Assembly: GCA_030248195.1 (NCBI GenBank)
Contig: JASAND010026210.1
Span: forward strand, 1-64,000
Direction: 5' to 3'
From: Trissonchulus latispiculum
Lineage: Eukaryota > Nematoda > Enoplea > Enoplida > Ironidae
DNA length: 64,000 nucleotides
A program made the position numbers and the translations under genes. Below, piece by piece: positions 25,930 to 37,332 of this stretch (its first letter is position 1; the number at the start of each line of letters is the position of its first letter). Below the pieces are notes generated by a model, which was given only the letters and a program-made list of their open reading frames with translations, was not told where the DNA came from and ran no database searches.

Positions 25930-26400
25930 AGATACTATTTTGACCACTTTTGGAAAATTTCATATTTCACCCAAAATCGCTTACGTCCCCACCCCACCCC
26001 ACCACAGCACTCTACAGCCACTTTGAGCATGCAATTCTATGACAAAAGTTGCTCAGCTCACTTAGCGCTTTCATTTGGTACCAAATTTGACCACTTTTGA
26101 AAAATTTCATTTTTGACCGAAAATCGCCTACGTCCCCACCCCACCCCACAACAGCACTCTACAGCCACTTTGAGCATGCAATTCTATGACAAAAGTTGCT
26201 CAGCTCGCTTAGGGCTTTCATTTGATACCAAATTTGACCACTTTTGAATAATTTCATTTTTGACCGAAAATCGCCAAGTCCCCACCCCACCCCACCACAG
26301 CACGCTACAGCCACTTTGAGCATGCAATTCTATGACAAAAGTTGCTCACCTCACTTAGGGCTTTCATTTGGTACCAAATTTGACCACTTTTGAAAAATTT
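25930..26400 (+). repeat. Satellite-like array, units of about 147 bp
   Basis: Units beginning GACAAAAGTTGCTCAGCTC occur at 26,041, 26,188 and 26,334, with a partial unit before them. Each holds the 'gctttcatttggtacc' block of the array at 24.4 kb plus CCCCACCCCACC. The two arrays therefore share ancestry. Confidence 0.8.
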
Positions 26401-26414
26401 CATTTTGGACCACC

Positions 26415-26870
26415 TGACCCCTTACCAACCTGACCCCTCAGACGGTCAAGTGGAGCCAGCCCAGCAAAATGGGTGCGTTGTACAGCAAAACGGACACCGG
26501 AAATGAGCTGGGCGCACCAGAAAACCCCTATAGAGAAAGTTTTGAGAGGCCAAGTAGAGCCTAGTATGGAGCTCCAGGAAACGGTTGCCGACATGACCCT
26601 CCAGACGGCAAAGTGGAACCAGCCCGGCAAGATGGATGAGTCGGACGGCAAAACGGACACCGGGAATGAGCTGGGCGCACCAAAAAACCCCTATAGGCAA
26701 AGTTATGAGAGGCCAAGTAGAGCCTAGTATGGGCCACCAGGTAGCGGTTGCCGACATGACCCTCCAGACGGCAAAGTGGGACCAGCCCAGCAACTTGGGT
26801 CAGTCGAGCAGCAAAATTGATAGCGGGAATCGATTCTCCGTCCGCAAAAACCTTTGTATGCAAGATTTGA
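26415..26870 (+). repeat. Tandem repeat of about 163 bp, three copies
   Basis: CAGACGG(T/C)(C/A)AAGTGG recurs at about 26,438, 26,601 and 26,764, each followed by GGACACCGG or a variant and AACCCCTATAG-like blocks. Open frames run through several units in several frames, as expected from a repeat with few stops. I do not regard them as genes. Confidence 0.75.
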
Positions 26871-26899
26871 GGCTTCCAGGTCGCAAATTAAGCGAAAAA

Positions 26900-28550
26900 A
26901 CTAAGTTCAAAGTTGGACCCAAAATTCACCAAATTTGGCAGGCCAGTATATACCCAAAAATTACGCCCCCGGCAGGAAAGTCATATAGCAATTGAACGAC
27001 CCTGATATATGTCCTATTCAGCCATATAGGCAGTATTGCCCCATATATAGCCCAGTCTGACTTATTACGGCGCCTTTGAAGCATACTTTTTGGCCATTTT
27101 AACGTTTTGGCCGACTTTGGCCCGCCGCCAAAAATTTTTTCCGGCTCTGGGAGGCATAAAAACTAGCCTATCGGTTTATTTTTGTTGCGTGCTCCAAGAA
27201 TATATATGGTTTTCATAGGCAAAAATTTTTCTATCTGTTGTTATTAAAGCTACAAAACCCCCTTACCAGACGTCAAAGCGGAGAACCGGAAAAAACATCA
27301 CTCTCGTAAGCGATTTTTGGCGTAACTTTTTAACGGAAAGTGGTACGGGGATGAAACTTCGCACACATACTAAACTCGACACTTACAATTTTTTGCGCAC
27401 AGAATCTGCGCAGGATCTGCGCAGCTTCTGCGCAGCCTTGTTTTACACGGTCATTCGACCATTTTCACTCATATTATAGGGGTCGCTACCGCGACCCCTA
27501 TGATACCAGACTTGGCCACTTTTGGAAAAATCGATTTTTGGCCATTTTGGACCGGTCGGGACCCTGGTCAGGGCGCCACAGGCCGCTGGGTCCACTTTGG
27601 AGGGGTCCTCCAATGACAAAAAATATTCGCCTCACCAAGGGCTTTCATTTGATACCAAACTTGGTCACTTTTGGAAAAATCGATTTTTGGCCATTTTGGA
27701 CCCGGTCCCCGGTCCGGACCCCTGGCCAGGGCGCCACAGGTGTCCGGGCGAAACCTACTATAGCCTATGCTGTAGTGCTCCCGCAACCCACCCCAAACCC
27801 CAAATAAGAGAGACCTGCTCACTGTAGATATTCCTGTAGAAGAGGCCAAAGTTGGACTTGCGACACGGTCGGGCCCACCTCCATCAGGGTGCCCCCCAGC
27901 CCCATGGATAGGTGCTAGAGCAAAATGGGCCATTTAGATTCACCATATAGGGGTTCCTATTCGAATACGAAACCTCAGCCCAGCAGCTCTTATGTATAGG
28001 GCTGCCTACTCCGTAGGCCCAGACCCCCATTTTACACGTTAACTACTGACCCCTGGCCAGGGCGCCACAGATGACCGACCAACACCAAACTCTCAAAATG
28101 GAGACCTCCACCCTTGGGCCATGCCACAACCCCAATATGAGAGCCTAGCTGCGCTCGCTGCGATCTATTTCGAAGTGCAATGCACCGGGGGGTGGGGCCA
28201 TCTGGGGGGGTCCTGGAACCGCGGAAAGTAATTTCCCTGGAATTGGGGCACTTTTTGTACAAGAAAAACCTAAAATAGTATGGCTCTGAAGGGTCATCCG
28301 ACCTGCACCCCTGGGGGGGGGGGAAGAGGAGAAACGCGACCTGCTCGGGGGGCCATTTTTCATATCTCAAGATCTACCCGGCCGATTTGGCTGAAATTTT
28401 CACAGCATGTACCCCTGCCCACAGGCTCTTCACACACCAAGTTTGAGCCCGATCGGTCCACTCCTCCGCTGGCCCCAGGCCAAACTATGTCCAGATTATA
28501 CACATTGCGTCAAATTTTCCCTATTCTAGGGGGAGCGCTAACGCGCTCCC
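26900..28550. repeat. Repeat-derived, geneless DNA with two satellite units
   Basis: Two units of the 132-149-bp satellite lie at 27,500-27,745. Perfect GC-rich hairpins lie at 27,476-27,501 (ATAGGGGTCGC with GCGACCCCTAT) and 28,527-28,553 (GGGGAGCG with CGCTCCCC). Degenerate GCGCCACAG blocks recur near 27,730 and 28,060. No gene is seen. Confidence 0.55.
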
Positions 28551-28861
28551 CTAATGTATACATTGTTGGGGGTTACTCCAAAGGTTAATCTGCTATAAAC
28601 GGTCGAAGTTTGTACACACATTTTTTGGTCTTACTATAGAAATTATGGCGCTTTTGGTCAACGTTTGCGCGGTTGTCGTTCGATACTTCAACAAAGCAAT
28701 AATTAACGACAATGCTAACTCACTGCATAAATAATGTACTGTTTGTACCTAAAGCTTTCACGTAAGCATCCAAAGCATAAGCCGCCTCCTCCAGTCTTCT
28801 GCTGCTTTCATCAATTGCGTCAATCTGCACCAGATAAGGCTTCAGGTCTTCGACTAAAATT

Positions 28862-30395
28862 TAGCACTGTAGCCTATAGAAGATATGAATTCACACTCCA
28901 GAGACTAGGGCTAACAAACTATATAAATATAGTACCTGTGTCGTGCTGGCTTGTACAAATTACTGGAAAGGATGGCCCCTCCCCCATAAATTCCGACTTT
29001 CCCCCATAACCCCAAAATTGCCAAGTTTTACCATTTTTAGTCGAAATTTTCAAAATATGTTTGGGCTTCATTTCAAATTTTTATCGAAATATTCACTATT
29101 TTAGCCTAAAAATCACTTAAAATTAGTCATTTTTAGCGATTTTTAGCAGTTTTTACACAAAAAACTCGCAAAAATTCGAAAAATATATCCAAAAATATGC
29201 CCCAATTTTGGGTGAGCATCCCATCAATGAGTACACCATGAACCCCCCCCCCCATTAATTTTAGCCTAAAAATAAGCCAGTCGTGGGGAGATTTTATATA
29301 CGAAGTAGCCGCTCCTATGCAGTAGCCAAAAACACCAGGGATAGGTAAACTTCGAGCAAGCAAGTGGAGTTTGAATCCATCATTTGCTCAAACGTTGTTG
29401 ATTACATCTTCTTCTTGTAAGCTCTGCAAATGCTTTACGATTTACCTTGATAACATCCCGGAATCTTGACTTTCCTTTATAGGGAGTCCCCCTACGGATA
29501 CGCACGTATACAAGTATATACATTAGCAGCAGGCTTGAATGAGACCAAAATTTTCTAGTTCAACGAACGACGCCAATGTTACGCAGGAGCAAGAAAAAGA
29601 AGCAGAAAGAAAGATTAATCAGATACAAGCACTGTAGCCTATAGAAGATATGAATTCACACTCCAGAAGAGACTAGGGCTAACAAACTATATAAATATAG
29701 TACCTGTGTCGTGCTGGCTTGTAATTACTGGAAAGGATGGCCCCCCCATAGATTCCGACTTTCCCCCATAACCCCAAAATTGCCAAGTTTTACCATTTTT
29801 AGTCGAAATTTTCAAAATATGTTTGGGCTTCATTTCAAATTTTTATCGAAATATTCACTATTTTAGCCTAAAAAATCACTTAAAATTAGTCATTTTTAGC
29901 GATTTTTAGCAGTTTTTACACAAAAAACTCGCAAAAATTCGAAAAATATTTCCGAAAATATGCCCCAATTTTGGGTGAGCCGCCCATCAATGAGTACACC
30001 ATGAACCCCCCCCCCCCATTAATTTTAGCCTAAAAATAAGCCAGTCGTGGGGAGATTTTATATACGAAGTAGCCGCTTCTATGCAGTAGCCAAAAACACC
30101 AGGGATAGGTAAACTTCGAGCAAGCAAGTGGAGTTTGAATCCATCATTTGCTCAAACGTTGTTGATTACATCTTCTTCTTGTAAGCTCTGCAAATGCTTT
30201 ACGATTTACCTTGATAACATCCCGGAATCTTGACTTTCCTTTATAGGGAGTCCCCCTACGGATACGCACGTATACATGTATATACATTAGCAGCAGGCTT
30301 GAATGAGACCAAAATTTTCCAGTTCAACGAACGACGCCAATGTTACGCAGGAGCAAGAAAAAGAAGCAGAAAGAAAGATTAATCAGATACAAGCA
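28862..30395 (+). repeat. 767-bp tandem duplication
   Basis: 28,862-29,628 and 29,629-30,395 are two head-to-tail copies with only small differences (short indels in C and T runs). Both start AGCACTGTAGCCTATAGAAG and finish with 'gaagcagaaagaaagatt'. The second copy is terminated by insertion of a C-rich MITE at 30,396. Inside each copy is a run of 9-11 C followed by ATTAATTTTAGCC, marking an older C-rich MITE piece. Confidence 0.85.
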
Positions 30396-30726
30396 CTGGG
30401 CTTTTTTTACAGGGGGGGGGGTGGGGGCGGCCCCCCCCCCCGACCCCTCCCCCTCCCACTCGGACCCACGCCCACTTTTTTGGGCTCCCCCCACTCACCT
30501 TAAGGTGCCCAGAAAATGCCAAATTTTAAGGATTTTTGGTCAAAACTCGTCTATTTTGGTACTCAAACTCGATTTTGAGCACTTTTCAGCATAGTTATAG
30601 CAGTATATGTAGAAAAACAGGCTATTTTTACTGCATTTTTAGCAATTTTAGCCCACTTTGGATTCCCGCCCCCACCCCACGTTTGGGTCCCCCCCCCCCA
30701 CTGTTTTTCGCCTAGAAAAAGCCCAG
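30396..30726. mobile_element. C-rich MITE, AAGCA duplication
   Basis: Ends are CTGGGCTTTTTTTAC and the inverse CTAGAAAAAGCCCAG. The 5-bp AAGCA is duplicated at 30,391-30,395 and 30,727-30,731. Long G and C runs lie just inside the ends and the core is AT-rich. This is a member of the abundant family with CTGGG(T/C)TTATT(T/C)TA-like termini; it has no coding capacity. Confidence 0.75.
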
Positions 30727-30829
30727 AAGCAAAGAAACAAAGTAAATCTTTGCAAGTCCCAAAGTTCTAAATATTAATAATTATAGTTAAAACAATAAAA
30801 CTCACATTTTTGATTTAAGTCGACCAGTG

Positions 30830-31830
30830 ACTTGGAAATATTTTGCGAAACTTGTTTCATATCAATATAACGCTGCGCGACCACTTTGTTCATATTTTCC
30901 AACAGTTTGTAGTCTTCAGAAACGCCTACAACAGAATAAACGAATTAAGAGCTTCACAAGCATGTTGATAATCAAACAATCAATCGGAAAAATCTTTGCA
31001 CGTATTCACAGGTCGACACAGCCTACAATTTGCCTACAACGTTGTAGGCTGGGCCCACGTACTACGCAAAGCAAAGTGAAGGACTACGCTTACGCAAGAG
31101 GACATCTCCCGAACTGCGCAAGAGGAACCTACAGCGCTGCTGCTAGGGGGACTACGAACGCAGGGTCGCGGAGCGTGCTGTCCCGGAAAAATACGAATAC
31201 GTACGGGAAGCCACAATGTGCCGTTTCCGAGGACTACGCACATACCCAGAGCGTCGTGCTGTCCCGGAGACTATATATACGCACGCGGGAAACAAAACTT
31301 GAGCTATTTTCAGTACATAAACTAAACCTTTTCACGATTTCGGCGCTTTTCAATCTCAATTTTGTAAAAATTCGTTTCGCCTGCGGCCCCTTCCGACTGC
31401 ATTTTTTAAAATTTTCGAAAACACGACCCATTCCAACTCAGCGGTTAAGATTTGTTGTTGTGAAACTTGCACTTTCTACCTCATTATTTTAAAATTTTCG
31501 CGCCTGCGCGCTTCTATAATTCAGTTTTTTTCTAAATTTTTCGCACCTGTAGTGCTTTTGCATCTCAATTTGGAAACTTTGAAACCTGATGAATGGCTTG
31601 TGAAGAGCATGAAGAGGCATGAAGAGCACGGAACTCCTTGTTGCAAAGTATTACTACACCCTTCCAGCGATTGCAGAATGCAAATAAAATATTTGGCTCA
31701 ACTTTTCTTTAAAAACTTATTGTGTAAAACACGACATAAATCATGGGAAATATGTTAACAAGTAAAGGACTACGCAACGGTAGAGGTCCGTTGTAGGCTG
31801 GTGACTTCGACCTTGCCGAACTCTGCACGA
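30830..31830. other. Uncertain repeat; long open frame judged non-genic
   Basis: A 221-codon plus-strand frame (30,827-31,492) has no recognisable domain and spans repetitive motifs (GGACTACGC recurs; an 18-bp perfect palindrome GCCTACAACGTTGTAGGC sits at 31,032-31,049). GCCTACAA-type sequence recurs in inverse orientation near 31,790, so 31,009-31,815 may be a TIR element. No target duplication is clear. Confidence 0.35.
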
Positions 31831-31848
31831 ATTATATATAATGGCACC

Positions 31849-32202
31849 TTAGCTTTTTCCTAGGCTAACATTTCTAGGGTGGGGGAAGTCTGGGGGGGCA
31901 CGGATTTCTGGGGGGAAAAGAAAATTTTTTCAAAAATGCTTAAAAATAGCTATTTTTTACTGCTGAGCTAAAAAATCAACATTTCTAACCTAAATTTAAG
32001 CTTTAAAATATATAGCTAAAAATGCTTGAAAATGCCTAAAAATCCGGCGAAGCCGGAAAAATTGTTCAAAATGTACCCTCAAAACCCTATTTTCCGGGCA
32101 CTTTAGAGTTCTGGGGGGGAAGGCCCCAATCCTGGGGAAAGGCGATTCTGGGGGGAACCGATTTCGGGGGGGCCCTCAACCCCCCTGTAGGAAAAAGCCA
32201 GG
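31849..32202. mobile_element. C-rich MITE, GCTTTTTCCTA subtype
   Basis: The left end GCTTTTTCCTAGG and right end GTAGGAAAAAGCCAGG are inverse to each other. G-rich flanks enclose an AT-rich core with the stem CCGGCGAAGCCGG near 32,044. No target duplication was found. Confidence 0.5.
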
Positions 32203-32262
32203 CATTTTAGGAAATGTAGGACGGTATGTATAATAGTGGTAGTATATATATACGTAAAAGTA

Positions 32263-32674
32263 CCGTATTATGCCAATTGCCAAACAGTGGCCCATGGGCG
32301 ATTTTTCGGAATCGGCAATTTCGGATTTGATTTCTGTAATCCAAAAAAGCGCCCACCCCTCGAAAAAGCGCCTATGGGCTATATTTTGGAAACCGTCTTA
32401 TAATTACTGCTCTGCCAATTTTCGATAAATTCGACAAATTCATACGGACAAGCTGCTCGGCACGTGTCAGTCAGCTGCTCATATGCTTATCCAAAGAACT
32501 TACGAGTACGTAATTATTAGCCTTAAGATAGCTTAAACAGTAACAATTTTATTCACGAACATTTAGTTTTCAAAGTCACGAAAGTAAGCATTGAGAAATA
32601 TAAAAAAGGCGCCCACCCTCCGAAAAACGCCCATGGACGTGTTATTGGGTGAACCACTGTTTGGCATAATACGG
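32263..32674. mobile_element. TIR element, 412 bp, CCGTATTATGCC ends
   Basis: The left end CCGTATTATGCCAA and right end TTGGCATAATACGG are inverse. Further inside, a second pair (CAGTGGCCCATGGGCG and its inverse with variation) extends the similarity. GTA flanks both sides (32,260-32,262 and 32,675-32,677), a candidate 3-bp duplication. No coding capacity. Confidence 0.6.
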
Positions 32675-33258
32675 GTACACACATACGATGTGGAGGGGAA
32701 TGGGGGGCAGACCCTCCAGACGGACAAAAAACGGGTAGACCCCCTCCGCAAAATGGAAAAAAGGGCAGACCCTCTCGTCCAGAAAGGAAAAAAGGGTAGA
32801 CCCCTCAGCGATTTTTATCAAAAATTGGTATATATTTTTAGCAAATTTTAGCGATTTAGCAAATCGCTAAAAATTGTCATTTTTTTTCTAATTCTTTGGC
32901 AAAAACGTTAAAAATTCACACTTTTTACCAATTGCGGGACAGATCCCCCAATTTTTCAGGGGTAGACCCTTTGCCGAGGTCGGGGTAGACCCCCCAGAAT
33001 CGGACCCCGTGTTAATGTATGGGTACACATGTTGGCAATTGTTCACACTTTGTCAATCATTTTCGACAAATTTCAGTTCAGAAGGATGGACAAACTGCTT
33101 TAAAATGAGCCCATATACGGTATTGCCAATTTCACTGGCAAAACTGCACCCCCGAGTGTTCAGTCAGTTTTGCCAACTTAACGTTGGCAAAACTGAGAAA
33201 CTTCTTAAACAATGCAGATCAATGAAACCTTGCTTTTAATACTGCATGAAAATAAGGC

Positions 33259-34283
33259 CTGGGTTTATTTTACTGGGGGTGTGGGGCGGGCTGGGTTTAT
33301 TTTAGGCAAAAATAAGTGGGGGGGGAGAGTGGGGTGGACGCCCCCCCCCACTAGTGGTGGGAGGTCGAAAAGTGGGGGGGGGAATAAAATGGGCCAAAAA
33401 TGCTAAAAATGCTGTATAAATAGCCTGTTTTTCACATACACTGCTATAGCTATAATACACATACCCCCGCCCCCACCCAGTAAAGTAAACCCAGGCGGGG
33501 CGCCCCTCCACTTTTTGGGGTCCCCCCCACTCGACCCCTTCCCCCCCACTCGGCCCCACGCCCACTTTTTTGGGCTTCCCCCGCCAGGGTTGGGAGTCTC
33601 GGTCTCGGTCTCGCCCAAAAGCCGAGACTTGGCCAGTCTCGGTCTCGGTCTCGCTCACCCAAACGTCTCGGTCTCGGACCGAGACCGGAAATTTTTTGAA
33701 AACATCAAATTTCAGCGAAGTTTTTAAATCAGTGTAACCAAAATTAACTGACGAGGTGCGGCAAACCGTATGTTTATGTGTTAAAGCCCCTAATACTGGG
33801 TCTAAGCCTCAAAAACTGGAAGAAATTAAGTTTAAGCTTAAAATTGCTAGTCTCGGTCTCGGTCTCGCCCAAAAGCCGAGACTTGGCCAGTCTCGGTCTC
33901 GGTCTCGGTACCCTGGTCTCGGTCTCGTTCTCGGTCTCGGTGAAATCTCGGTCTCGCCCAACCCTGGGGAATCGCCCCCCCACTCACCTTAAGGTGCCCA
34001 GAAAATGCCAAATTTTAAGGATTTTTGGTCAAAATTTTCAAAATTTTTCCGGTCTCGCCGGAAATTTTTCATCCAAAATCGCCTTTTTTCGGTGCTAAAA
34101 CTTGATATTTGAGCACTTTAAGCATACTTATAGCAGTGTATGTGGAAAGCAGGCTATTTATACGGCATTTTCAGCATTTTTGGCCCATTTTATTCCCCCC
34201 ACTTTTCGACCTCCCCCCACTAGTGGTGGGGGGCGTCCCCGCCCCCACTCTCCCCCACTTATTTTTGCCTAAAATAAACCCAA
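33259..34283. mobile_element. Nested C-rich MITEs
   Basis: CTGGGTTTATTTTA-type ends occur at 33,259 and 33,291, with inverse ends (TAAA(G/A)TAAACCCA) near 33,494 and 34,283, indicating one copy inside another. The internal core includes CCGGTCTCGCCGG near 34,065, a variant of the family hairpin. A separate 382-bp element with GGTCTCGGTCTC arrays is inserted at 33,585. Frames through G and C runs are not genes. Confidence 0.55.
33585..33966. mobile_element. hAT-like element with iterated GGTCTCGGTCTC
   Basis: Ends are CAGGGTTGGG and CCCAACCCTG. Subterminal regions consist of repeated GGTCTCGGTCTCG and its inverse. The organisation copies the elements at 8.1 and 16.7 kb with a different iterated motif. 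No convincing 8-bp duplication could be read because the insertion lies in a C-run. Confidence 0.65.
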
Positions 34284-34822
34284 CCACCCACAGGCCGATG
34301 GGGCCAATTTTTGTGGGACAAAAGTTAATCGCCTCGAAAAGGGACGTCAATTGATACCAAACTTGACCACATTTGAAGACTTTCATTTTTGAACCACACC
34401 GGACTCGCTGTGGGTGGGGCACGGCTTCGCCGGAAATTTTTGATGTGCTAAAACTTGATTTTTGAGCATTTTTAAGAAAAGTAATAGCAGTGTATATATG
34501 TGGAAAACAGGCTATTTACACACCATTTTTAGCATTTTTGGCCCATTTTATTCTCCCCCCCCAATAGTGAGGGGGGCGTCCTCCCCACTTACGTATTTTT
34601 GCCTAAAATAAACCCAGATGGTCATAGGGAAAACTAGTGATGGGCACTGAATATCCAGCTAATTTTTATATTCGGCTATCCGCTTAAGCTGGTAATCATT
34701 TACTTCTGTGGTTAAAAAGGCTTTCAAGATCGTGGATACAATTTGGCGAAAATTTACCTACGGGGGTTTTCGGGGGTGGCGGTATTTCATGTAGCTGCTG
34801 AACCGCGACCTGTAGGGCGCCG

Positions 34823-35179
34823 CAGGGTATTTTTAACAGGGGGGGAAATTGACCTTCCCCCCGCCGAAATCCCCCCCGGGATTTTGGTCTGCCCCCTTAA
34901 TGAGGTCTACATTTTTTCCAAAAATGGTCAAATTTTCAAAAATTTTCCGGCTTCGCCGGAGATTTTTACCTAAAAATAGCTATTTTTGGCTTAAATCCTG
35001 GCATTTTTGAGAACTTTTTGCGCTTCTACGTGAAAAATACGCCAAAAAATAGCAATTTTTGGCTCATTTTTACCAAAACATCTTCCCCCCCTGGAAATTT
35101 CTTTCCCCCCCCGGGCCCCGGGGGGGGGGGGGGCCCGGGAAGCCCCCCCCCCGAAAAAAACTCCCTAAAAAATACCCTG
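34823..35179. mobile_element. C-rich MITE, GCGCCG duplication
   Basis: Ends are CAGGGTATTTTTAACAGG and the inverse TAAAAAATACCCTG. GCGCCG is directly duplicated at 34,817-34,822 and 35,180-35,185. The core carries the hairpin CCGGCTTCGCCGG near 34,957, and the right part has extreme C and G runs. Confidence 0.7.
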
Positions 35180-35189
35180 GCGCCGAACC

Positions 35190-36160
35190 CGGTTTTTGGG
35201 AGTGAGCCCGTGACAGTGGGAAAATTTTTATTCCGACGTTCCCCAACCGCAAAAATAGGTTCTAAGAGGTTTTTGGGGGCCAGGAATGCAAATCCGGGCT
35301 CCGTTTTTCTACCCGGCCTCCCCATAATGCAGTGGCACCCTACCGCCGCCGTGGTTTCGACCCCGTTGGCAGGGTTTTTTTCAAAAAACCTGTGTTTTAA
35401 TTGTGGTGTGTTTTTTAAGAAAATGTGTTTTTTTAAAATCTGTGTATTTCCTAAAATTCACTTTTCGTAGTATAAACACGTTTTTAACGGTTTTTACATC
35501 ATTTGCAACTATATTTAGCATTTTTCGCGTGTTATAGAAGCAAAAGAAAACATGTATATATTGCTTGCTTAGCCTATATAAACGATATTTCAATGTTCTG
35601 AACGTCCAATATTTGCTTTGAAAACTTCTTTTTGTGCTATAGTGGGGGTATGGCGGCGGAGCCCACCAGACGTTAAGAATTTTTTGAAAATTGGGAAAAT
35701 TTTGGTCTGAAAATCTTCAAAACTTTTACTTTATCTCAGTATATTTTGTGTCATTTACAAAATTTGAAAACGTAATTTCAGTGAATGTACATATACCTAT
35801 ACAGTATATACCTAATGGCAGTGTTGCTTAGAATAATGGAAGGCTACACTACACGATAGTGTGCTCAACTAATGCCCAGACAAAACCAAGCAGAAGTAAA
35901 ATATAGATAGATTAACGATATCTTCGCGCCGAAGGCGCAAAATTTTTCGGAAAAACTTAAAATTTAGCTTAAAATGAATAAAAATACACTCCTTCAGGTG
36001 AAAATTTGAGTGTGCTTTTTAGTGTGTTTTTTAAATTTTGTGTGTTTTTTTAAAAAAGTGTGCGAAAACACAAAAAACAGTGCCCATGGGCCGTGGGAAA
36101 ATATTTATTCCGACGCTCCCCAACCGCGAAAATGAGTTCTAGGGGTTCTAATCGGAGCCA
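35190..36160. other. Geneless interval
   Basis: AT-rich sequence with alternating T-runs and a GGCGGCGGAGCCCACC patch near 35,650. No protein-like frame. Confidence 0.45.
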
Positions 36161-36167
36161 CGAAGGC

Positions 36168-36523
36168 TGGGCTTATTCTAGTGGGTGGCGGCCCACCCAT
36201 AAACACCCTTCCCCCCCAAAAAATCGTTTCCCCCCCCCCAAAAAAAGTGGGTGCCCCTTTTGGTAACAACTTTTGCCCTGAAAAAATCGCTCAGAAGGCC
36301 AAATTTTCAAAAATTTTCCGGCTTCGCCGGAGATTTTTAGTCGATTTTGACTATTTAAGCGCTATTTTTGCACTAAAAATGAACTTTTTTGGGGATTACT
36401 ATAAAAACAGCGCTATTTTTAGCATGTTTTTAGAAAAATTTTCGCCCCCCCCCAAGAATGACTCGCCCCCCGAGGGCCCCCCCAAAGAGCCTCCCCAAAA
36501 AAAATTCCCTAGAATAAGCCCAG
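36168..36523. mobile_element. C-rich MITE, GAAGG duplication
   Basis: Ends are CTGGGCTTATTCTAG and CTAGAATAAGCCCAG. GAAGG flanks both ends (36,163-36,167 and 36,524-36,528). The core has the stem CCGGCTTCGCCGG at about 36,318 and C-runs next to each end. Confidence 0.75.
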
Positions 36524-36813
36524 GAAGGCGGTAGTGCGTCATGGCATTATGGGGAGGTAGAGCAGAAAAACAGTGCGGATTTGAATTCCGAAACCGCCAG
36601 TGGAGTGGAGTGGAGAGCAGGGGGTGGAATTTTCTTATTTTTGTGTACCAACTATAATATGCACGCAACGCATTACACAACAAAAGTTTAATTTAAGTTT
36701 CCCATGGTTCATGTTTTCGACTTATAGATATACCTACTGAAAGCGACACCCTAAAACCCAAATGTGGTCTTGAGAAAAGTTTTAGTTTGAAAATTTAATT
36801 CTTTGCACCACAT

Positions 36814-37175
36814 CTGGGCTTATTCTAGGGAATTTTTCTTGGAGGGGGGGCTCTCGGGGGCGAGTCATTCTTGAGGAGCGAAAATTTTTCAAAATTTTTC
36901 TAAAAACATACTAAAAAAAGCGCTGTTTTATAGTAATCCCCAAAAAAGTTAATTTTTAGTGCAAAAATAGCGCTTACATAGGCAAAAATCGACTAAAAAT
37001 CTCCGGCGAGGCAGGAAAATTTTTGAAAATTTGGCCTTCTGAGCGATTTTTTCAGGGCAAAAGTTGGTACCAAAAGGGGCACCTACTTTTTTGGGGGGGG
37101 GGCGATTTTGGGGGGAACGATTTGGGGGGGAAGGGTGTTTAGGGGGCCCCACCCCCCCCACTAGAATAAGCCCAG
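36814..37175. mobile_element. C-rich MITE, inverse orientation to the 36.2-kb copy
   Basis: The same CTGGGCTTATTCTAG/CTAGAATAAGCCCAG ends enclose a core that reads as the reverse complement of the copy at 36,168, with the hairpin degraded (CCGGCGAGGCAGG near 37,003). Flanks show no clear duplication. Its right end is 15 bp from the Gypsy 5' LTR. Confidence 0.65.
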
Positions 37176-37190
37176 AACAATACAACAAAA

Positions 37191-37330
37191 TGTTGTATCC
37201 GTTAAAAAAGGATTTTTACTTTTGAAAGTTTTTGAAAAGTTTTGAACTACCAACCTGTCTTGATATACATTGTCACACCATAATATAGTTGGTTTGATAT
37301 ATCTTTGCCAACTTAGTTCTTCATATACAA
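37191..37330 (+). repeat. 5' LTR
   Basis: Matches 42,241-42,380 with one or two differences (for example TTCATATAC against TTCAAATAC). Starts with TG; the exact 3' end is uncertain by a few bases around ATACAATA. LTR identity this high implies a recent insertion despite the broken reading frames. Confidence 0.85.
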
Positions 37331-37332
37331 TA

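Larger units (their letters stand above)
21080..28633. mobile_element. 7.55-kb composite bounded by inverted repeats of about 85 bp
   Basis: The left end (about 21,080-21,164: TACGACCAAAAAATGTGTG...) is matched in inverse orientation by the right end (about 28,551-28,633), nearly identical over about 85 bp. CTATAG is present outside both ends (21,074-21,079 and 28,634-28,639). It could be a 6-bp target duplication, but it is palindromic and so could also belong to the inverted repeat. Inside are foldback elements and satellite-like arrays and no convincing protein gene. Either this is one large non-autonomous element that collected other repeats, or two copies of a small repeat happen to face each other. 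Confidence 0.5.

Noticed and set aside
26400..26995. Repetitive protein-like frames with RTAKRTP/MSWAHQKTP units
   Set aside because: They arise from a 163-bp tandem repeat; frames are open on both strands, which argues against coding.
30827..31492. A 221-codon plus-strand frame
   Set aside because: No domain, biased composition, and it spans short repeats and a palindrome.
33500..33727. Plus-strand frames with VSVSPKSRDLASLGLGL repeats
   Set aside because: They are translations of iterated GGTCTCGGTCTC motifs in a hAT-like element.
35018..35470. A 150-codon plus-strand frame with Pro/Gly runs
   Set aside because: Its composition comes from the C- and G-runs of a C-rich MITE.
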